NCBI GenBank assembly: GCA_023135215.1
Contig: JAGLTP010000143.1
Span: 1-5,995, forward strand
Reading direction: 5' to 3'
DNA: 5,995 nucleotides
Source of the DNA: Candidatus Heimdallarchaeota archaeon
Lineage (GTDB): Archaea; Asgardarchaeota; Heimdallarchaeia; Heimdallarchaeales; Heimdallarchaeaceae
In this document: piece after piece, positions 4,779 through 5,995 of the stretch
How the letters are laid out: every line of letters starts with the position of its first letter
How positions within the stretch are numbered: the stretch's first letter is position 1
Notes under the pieces: generated by a model
What the model saw: only the letters and a program-made list of their open reading frames with translations
Databases searched by the model: none
Told to the model about the DNA's origin: nothing
Translations under genes and position numbers: made by a program

Positions 4779-5995
4779 ATGACAATAAAGGAATTTGAGT
4801 ATGAAGTTCCTATAATGGATAAAGGATATGCTAACAAAGCCTTATACATTAATTTGGAAAACTATGAGATAAAAATAGAAGACGTAACCAAAGAGATGAA
4901 AGATAAATTCATCGGAGGTAAAGGCTTTGATTTGTATATGATGTGGAAATATCTCCCAAAAGACAAAAAAACTGAATGGGATGATCCTGAGAATGTGTTG
5001 TGTATAGCTGCAGGAGCACTAGGAGGGACAACTAACTTTCCAGGATCTGGAAAAAGCATCGTAACAGCTGTTTCTCCATTAACTGGAATTATTATTGACT
5101 CCAATGTTGGAGGATATTTTGGACCTTTTCTAAAATACTCTGGTTTTGATGTACTAGCAATTCAGGGAAAATCGGAAAAGGAAATCTACATTTACATCGA
5201 TGGTGAAAATGGCAAGATTATAATTGAAGAAGCTGAGGATTTACCATCTGAGACTTACAAAATTGGAACAATTTTAACTGATAAGTATTGCGGAGAAGAA
5301 AGAAATAAGAGAGATGTTTCTGTAGTTTCTGCAGGACCCGGAGCAGAGAATAGCAGAATGGGTTGTCTGAATTTCAGCTATTATGATCCACGAAGAGGGT
5401 ATGCTAGATACAAACAAGCAGGAAGAGGAGGTACTGGAACAGTATTCAGAAACAAGAAATTGAAAGCTCTTGTAGTCAGAAAACTAGATGTAGTAACAAG
5501 AGGAAATAATCCTGCTGATCCAGAAACTCTAAAGGAAGTTGGAAAGAAACACACACGGGAAATGATTCAACTTGATCCCAAACAGAATGAAATGAGAATG
5601 ATAGGGACAACTCATCTCATACCTATTATGAATGATTATGATCTTCTACCAACTAAAAATTTCAAGTTTGGAAGTGATCCTCAATCTGAAAAAATTGGAG
5701 CAGAAGTTTATAGACACTTGTTTGAAAAAGGACCTGATCCTTGTTGGAAAGGATGTGCCGTGGCTTGTACTCATGGAGTTAAAGACTTCGAATGCTCCAC
5801 AGGACCATACAAAGGAGAAAAAGTGAGTGTTGATGGACCTGAGTATGAGACAATTGCTGGTGTAGGATCGAATTGGTATGTCTGGGATCCTGAAGCGATT
5901 ATTGAAATCAACTTCTATTGTGATAACTATGGTGTAGATACAATAAGCTTAGGTACTGCAGTGGCATTTGTAATGGAATGTTATGAATATGGTAT
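4779..5995 (+). CDS. Aldehyde ferredoxin oxidoreductase family tungsto/molybdo-enzyme, N-terminal 405 residues (partial)
   Basis: The frame is open to the window end; family members have about 600 residues. The N-terminal AOR domain shows GYANKALYINL (16-26), FIGGKGFDLYMMW (44-56), SPLTG (99-103) and SNVGGYFGP (108-116). AGPGAE (185-190) and GRGGTG (215-220) follow. The next domain has a Cys cluster C322-x3-C326-x3-C330, then DGPEYET and DNYGVDT (382-388), which matches the DxxGLDx pterin-contact motif. Such enzymes hold a bis-pterin W (or Mo) cofactor and a [4Fe-4S] cluster and oxidise aldehydes to acids with ferredoxin as acceptor in anaerobic cytoplasm. The fourth cluster Cys would lie beyond the window. 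The substrate cannot be told. Starts at GTG 4770, ATG 4779 and ATG 4815 are all in frame. I chose 4779 on promoter spacing; 4815 would give the family-typical start just before GY. Confidence 0.92.
   Translation, partial: MTIKEFEYEVPIMDKGYANKALYINLENYEIKIEDVTKEMKDKFIGGKGFDLYMMWKYLPKDKKTEWDDPENVLCIAAGALGGTTNFPGSGKSIVTAVSPLTGIIIDSNVGGYFGPFLKYSGFDVLAIQGKSEKEIYIYIDGENGKIIIEEAEDLPSETYKIGTILTDKYCGEERNKRDVSVVSAGPGAENSRMGCLNFSYYDPRRGYARYKQAGRGGTGTVFRNKKLKALVVRKLDVVTRGNNPADPETLKEVGKKHTREMIQLDPKQNEMRMIGTTHLIPIMNDYDLLPTKNFKFGSDPQSEKIGAEVYRHLFEKGPDPCWKGCAVACTHGVKDFECSTGPYKGEKVSVDGPEYETIAGVGSNWYVWDPEAIIEINFYCDNYGVDTISLGTAVAFVMECYEYG

Noticed and set aside
4862..5104. Minus-strand open frame of 80 codons opposite the AOR gene
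   Set aside because: It is antisense to conserved AOR motifs and has no promoter.
5632..5826. Out-of-frame plus-strand ORF within the AOR gene
   Set aside because: It overlaps the Cys cluster coding region in another frame; a shadow.

Overview
The window looks like archaeal DNA, most likely from an Asgard archaeon. It is AT-rich, roughly one third G+C by eye. Most genes have an archaeal BRE/TATA-like element about 30 bases before the start codon instead of a Shine-Dalgarno site. It carries an NreA-family DNA-repair protein, which is an archaeal family. It also carries two Rag/Gtr-type small GTPases, a class expanded in Asgard genomes. A finer placement (for example a Heimdallarchaeia relative) would be a guess.

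Layout from left to right. Bases 1-769 (minus strand) hold the N-terminal 256 residues of an NreA-like protein whose 3' end lies outside the window. A 123-base divergent promoter region follows. Next come two tandem paralogous GTPases of 194 residues each (893-1477 and 1549-2133), each with its own promoter-like box at nearly the same distance from its ATG. Then comes a pair of small VOC-fold (glyoxalase/dioxygenase-like) proteins (2187-2588 and 2594-3010), five bases apart and probably co-transcribed. These converge, with a one-base gap, on a minus-strand gene (3012-4625) for a secreted NosD-like parallel beta-helix protein with a signal peptide and a C-terminal membrane anchor. A second divergent intergenic region leads to an aldehyde ferredoxin oxidoreductase family tungsto/molybdo-enzyme (4779 to the window end), cut after about 405 of the usual roughly 600 residues.

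The genes do not form one obvious pathway. The tightest units are the GTPase pair, which may form a Rag-like heterodimer, and the VOC pair. The NreA, beta-helix and oxidoreductase genes look like independent units. The most interesting item is the GTPase pair: G-domain-only proteins whose P-loop, HKxD and TSI(F)xxSIF motifs recall eukaryotic RagA/RagC, with no Roadblock domain attached. I see no tRNA, rRNA, CRISPR array, insertion sequence or other mobile element. No gene-free stretch exceeds about 130 bases.
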